Below, in pieces: positions 60,544 through 64,000 of a stretch of 64,000 bases of DNA (the first letter of the stretch is position 1; the number at the start of each line of letters is the position of its first letter). Source of the DNA: Deltaproteobacteria bacterium (lineage in GTDB: Bacteria > Desulfobacterota > Desulfobacteria > Desulfobacterales > Desulfosarcinaceae); contig PDTK01000032.1 of NCBI GenBank assembly GCA_002747175.1, positions 1 to 64,000 of the forward strand, read 5' to 3'. The translations under genes were made by a program, and so were the position numbers. The notes under the pieces are model-generated. The model was not told the DNA's origin. It was given only the letters and a program-made list of their open reading frames with translations, and did not search any database.

Positions 60544-61035
60544 ATGGCAAACAGGAATGATCGCGTATTCTGGTTACTGGTTGTGGTTCTGGCGTTATGC
60601 CTTCAGACGGTATTCGTTCTGGTAGACTGCCAACAAACCGCCACGGGAACGGCCATTGATTTTTCCAAAGCCTATTTCCTCCTGGATGCCGACATGGAGA
60701 AATATTTGTGCGGCGAGCTGGCCGGAGATGATGATGAATCGGCCGCAAGCGCCTATCTTTACAAGATGAGCGAGGAGTCTCGGCAACGTGGCTTCGGCAA
60801 AGGAATGGTCCGGCAGACGATTTACCGCATCCATACCAAAACGCTTGCCCAGAATGCGAAATCCGCCACCATTCATGTCGAGGGTTTACGTCGGACCTGC
60901 ATTCATCCGTTTTTTGCCTATGTGGCCAAATTGTTTCAACTGGGGCAGGCCCACCACTTTGAAGAAACATTGGAACTGGTCAAAGAGGACGGCTGCTGGA
61001 AAATCTGTGGAACGCCTTACGGGTTGAAGGGTTAG
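60544..61035 (+). CDS. hypothetical membrane-anchored protein
   Basis: 163 aa; N-terminal TM (VFWLLVVVLALCLQTVFVLVD); C-terminal ETLELVKEDGCWKICGTPYGL. Confidence 0.65.
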   Translation: MANRNDRVFWLLVVVLALCLQTVFVLVDCQQTATGTAIDFSKAYFLLDADMEKYLCGELAGDDDESAASAYLYKMSEESRQRGFGKGMVRQTIYRIHTKTLAQNAKSATIHVEGLRRTCIHPFFAYVAKLFQLGQAHHFEETLELVKEDGCWKICGTPYGLKG

Positions 61036-61086
61036 TGCCCATCGGGAAGTAGATAGGAGGACTGAGTTTTGATGGCTAATAGCTAA

Positions 61087-61190
61087 AGGCTTACACCTTA
61101 GTTTTTTCAAGAAAACAGGAAAATAGGGTGTAGGTACATGGGTTAGGGGGTTCCCGCCTAAGCACTCAGTACTCCGCCCTGAACCCTCAG
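61087..61190. repeat. repeat family C, copy C5, with heptamer-like flank
   Basis: ggcttacaccttagttttttcaagaaaacaggaaaatagggtgtaggtacatgggttagggggttcccgcctaagcactcagtactccgccctgaaccctcag. Confidence 0.75.
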
Positions 61191-61209
61191 TGACCATTTA
61201 TTGTCTTTG

Positions 61210-61250
61210 AACGCCGGTTTCACGCGCATCGTGAAACCGGCGTTTTTTTT
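61210..61250 (+). terminator. rho-independent terminator
   Basis: AACGCCGGTTTCAC-GCGCATC-GTGAAACCGGCGTT followed by a T run. Confidence 0.88.
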
Positions 61251-61401
61251 ATGGGCGCCGACCCATTTCGATCTCTATGTTTCCAATGCGCCCCCATGGG
61301 CCAAATGCGGGAAACCTGCAAACCAGCCGATTATGGCTGGATGTTTGACGGGTTATGTGGTAGCTAAAAAAGGTTGTCATCGTATCAATTCAGAGGCGTC
61401 T

Positions 61402-62076
61402 ATGGGTACCAATAAAATTCTTGTAATCGCCACCCGCAACAAAGGCAAATCGGCCGAAATCAAGGCGTTGCTGGCGCCTTTTCCGGTGTTGATCAAAGAC
61501 CTGGATGATTTCGGTCCCATCCCCGAAGTCATCGAAGACGGGGACACCTTTGAAGAAAACGCTTACAAGAAAGCCAGCTTTACCGCGCGGGTCTTGGGAT
61601 ATCCGGCCCTGTCCGACGATTCCGGGCTGGTTGTCGATGCCCTCAACGGAGCGCCGGGGGTACACAGCGCCCGCTGGGCCGGTCCGGCTGCCTCGGACAC
61701 CCAACGCTGTGAAAAACTGCTGACCGAACTGGAGGGAAAGAGCGACCGGCGAGCGGCCTTTGAATGCGTTATCTCCATCGCCGTTCCCACCGGCCCGGCA
61801 TTGACCTACGAAGATCGCTGCGAAGGGATCATCACCCTGGAGCCCGCTGGCGAAAACGGATTCGGTTACGATCCGGTATTCTTCTTCCCCGCCCTGAACA
61901 AAACTTTCGCACAATTGAGCCGTGCGGAAAAAAGCCAGGTCAGCCATCGCGGCAAGGCGCTGCAACAGATCCAAAATGAATTCGATAAGGTGCTCACATG
62001 GATTGATCAGCATATACCGGATCCGCAACCTGTCGGCTGCCAGAGTCAGCCAAAGGATTCCGGCAGCCAAATATGA
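61402..62076 (+). CDS. rdgB: RdgB/HAM1-family non-canonical purine NTP pyrophosphatase
   Basis: ILVIATRNKGKSAEIKALL; ALSDDSGLVVDALNGAPGVHSARWAG; GFGYDPVFFFP. Confidence 0.95.
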   Translation: MGTNKILVIATRNKGKSAEIKALLAPFPVLIKDLDDFGPIPEVIEDGDTFEENAYKKASFTARVLGYPALSDDSGLVVDALNGAPGVHSARWAGPAASDTQRCEKLLTELEGKSDRRAAFECVISIAVPTGPALTYEDRCEGIITLEPAGENGFGYDPVFFFPALNKTFAQLSRAEKSQVSHRGKALQQIQNEFDKVLTWIDQHIPDPQPVGCQSQPKDSGSQI

Positions 62077-62109
62077 CGATTTTTATTCATTCATAAAGGG
62101 GTAAACGGC

Positions 62110-64000
62110 ATGTTGAAAAAAAATGAAGGAATCGACATTGTTCAAGAACTGGGAGGGATTCAAACCGTTGAAGAAGCCCAGGCGCTGTACGAACAGCGGT
62201 TGGACCCGGAACACCTTTCCCGCATCCGGAGACTGAGCCATCCGGAGATTTTGATCAAAATTGCCAATGCCATTGCCATGTGCGATCCTGCACGGATATA
62301 TATCAATACCGGCACCGACTCCGATCGCCAATTTATCCGCCAACTGGCGTTGAACAAAGGGGAAGAGTCCTCCCTGGCCCTGGATGGGCATACCATCCAC
62401 TACGACCTCAAGGAGGAGCAGGGGCGCATCATCGATCGGACTTTCTATATCACCAACCCGGGCGAAAAAATCAGCAGCCTGGCCAACAAAATTCTGAGGG
62501 ATGAGGCCCACCAGGTCATTCAGGAAAAGATGGCCGGGATCATGAGTGGTGCCACCATGATCGTCGGTCTTTACATCCGCGGCCCCGTGGGGGCGGCCGC
62601 ATCCAATCCAGCCTTGGAAATCACCAGCTCGGCTTATGTTTGCCACAGTGCTGAAATCCTATATCGCAACGCCTTCGATGATTTCGAGAAGGAAGTGGAC
62701 CGACTGGGGCATTTTTATACCAATATCCACAGCGAAGGCCTCAACCGTGCCGAAGACCTGCCCAATGCTCGGGTCTTCATGGACCGCAGCCACCGTACCA
62801 CCTATTCTTTCAATTGCACCTATGCGGGCAATACCCTGCTGCTGAAAAAAGGCAACCATCGTTTTTCGGTGGACAAGGCTGTGTACGAAGGCAACGGACG
62901 GGAGTTGGCCGAACATATGTTTATTACCGGCATCGACGGCCCCGATGGCCGTATTACCTGGGTCGCCGGCGCAGCACCTTCCGGGTGCGGTAAAACCACC
63001 ACGGCCATGGCCGGCAACCATTTCGTGGGCGACGACCTGGCACAAATGTGGATCGATGAAAACGGCAGCATCCGCTCCATCAACCCGGAGTGCGGTATTT
63101 TCGGGATCGTTGAGGATGTCAACTGGGAAGGCGACCCCATGCTGATGGACCGCCTCAGAAACCCCGGTTCCGAAGTGATCTGGTCCAATGTCCTTATCGA
63201 TGAAAATGGTGTTCCCCATTGGGCCGGTAATGGCGAAGCCCGGCCGACCCGGGGACGCAACTTCCAGGGCCCCTGGAAAAAAGACCTGACCGATGCCGGC
63301 GGCAAAACCGTTCCCATCTCGCACCCCAATGCCCGCTGTACCATCGCCTCGTCCGCCCTGGCCAACTACTCCGACAAAGCCGAAGCATCGGAAGGTGTAG
63401 AAACCCGTGTCATCACATACAGCGGGCGGGACAGTGACACCATGCCGCCAGTATGGGCCGCCAAAAGCTCGGCCCATGGGGTGGTCATCGGCGCCTGCAT
63501 CGTTTCAGCGGCAACGGCCACGGAAGTGGGCGCCTCGGGCGTCAAACGGGCGCCGTGGGCCAACGCGCCCTTCATTCCCGGGGCGCTGGGCGACTATATG
63601 AAAGCCCAATTCGACTTTTTCGGCAATGCGGCCATCGCTGAAGACAAAAAGCCGATCATGGCCGGGCTGAATTACTTCCTTACCCATGAGGCCAGGGGTG
63701 GCAGCGGCAAAAAACTGCTGGGCGAAAAAAAGGACGTAAAGGTCTGGCTGGGATGGCTGGAACGCAGGGCCCACGGCGATGTGGAGGCCATTGAAACACC
63801 CATCGGATTCATCCCCCGCTACGAGGATCTGAAAACGCTTTTCGAAACCATTATCGACAAAGCCTACCCCAAAGACCTGTATGACCGCCAGTTCTCTTTG
63901 TATGTTGACAACATTCTGGCCCGCAACGATCTGCAAACCGCGGCCTATGCCAAGGAGGAAAACATCCCCCAGATGCTCTTCGACGTATTGCGGGAACAGC
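62110..64000 (+). CDS. phosphoenolpyruvate carboxykinase (GTP)-type, partial at window edge
   Basis: Open frame without stop to window end; GAAPSGCGKTTTAM P-loop, EDVNWEGDPMLMDRLRNP, ETPIGFIPRYEDL. Confidence 0.82.
   Translation, partial: MLKKNEGIDIVQELGGIQTVEEAQALYEQRLDPEHLSRIRRLSHPEILIKIANAIAMCDPARIYINTGTDSDRQFIRQLALNKGEESSLALDGHTIHYDLKEEQGRIIDRTFYITNPGEKISSLANKILRDEAHQVIQEKMAGIMSGATMIVGLYIRGPVGAAASNPALEITSSAYVCHSAEILYRNAFDDFEKEVDRLGHFYTNIHSEGLNRAEDLPNARVFMDRSHRTTYSFNCTYAGNTLLLKKGNHRFSVDKAVYEGNGRELAEHMFITGIDGPDGRITWVAGAAPSGCGKTTTAMAGNHFVGDDLAQMWIDENGSIRSINPECGIFGIVEDVNWEGDPMLMDRLRNPGSEVIWSNVLIDENGVPHWAGNGEARPTRGRNFQGPWKKDLTDAGGKTVPISHPNARCTIASSALANYSDKAEASEGVETRVITYSGRDSDTMPPVWAAKSSAHGVVIGACIVSAATATEVGASGVKRAPWANAPFIPGALGDYMKAQFDFFGNAAIAEDKKPIMAGLNYFLTHEARGGSGKKLLGEKKDVKVWLGWLERRAHGDVEAIETPIGFIPRYEDLKTLFETIIDKAYPKDLYDRQFSLYVDNILARNDLQTAAYAKEENIPQMLFDVLREQ

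Noticed and set aside
1-64000. Genomic island or prophage
   Set aside because: No integrase, transposase, phage structural gene, tRNA or obvious compositional break; gene content is mostly housekeeping and metabolic.

Overview
This window looks like ordinary chromosome from an anaerobic deltaproteobacterial, sulfate-reducer-like organism. That is inferred from gene content: rubrerythrin, desulfoferrodoxin, flavodiiron protein, a DVU0298-like HEAT protein and a DsrE-like protein. I see no rRNA, tRNA, CRISPR array, integrase or transposase. About 57 protein-coding genes are supportable. The main blocks are: an O2/ROS-detoxification cluster (rbr, dfx, rubredoxins, triheme cytochrome, flavodiiron protein; ~4.0-8.5 kb); a TolC/adaptor/RND efflux operon (9.4-15.2 kb); a divergent class III nucleotidyl-cyclase-like protein (15.2-17.6 kb); an acyl-CoA cluster with fused mutase IcmF (32.5-40.8 kb); an FHA/GAF sigma54 activator (46-47.9 kb); a complete family-5 peptide ABC operon (52.6-58.3 kb); ETF:quinone oxidoreductase; and a divergent GTP-PEPCK running off the right edge. 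The structure least explained by genes is in the spacers. At least five families of dispersed, palindromic or composite non-coding repeats recur: a ~155-bp GTAAGCGTTCAC element, a ~45-bp REP-like palindrome, a composite element with heptanucleotide tracts, a CCTTGCAAAAGCCGGAGG element, and a ~125-bp MITE-like element. All identifications are by reading; no database search was run.
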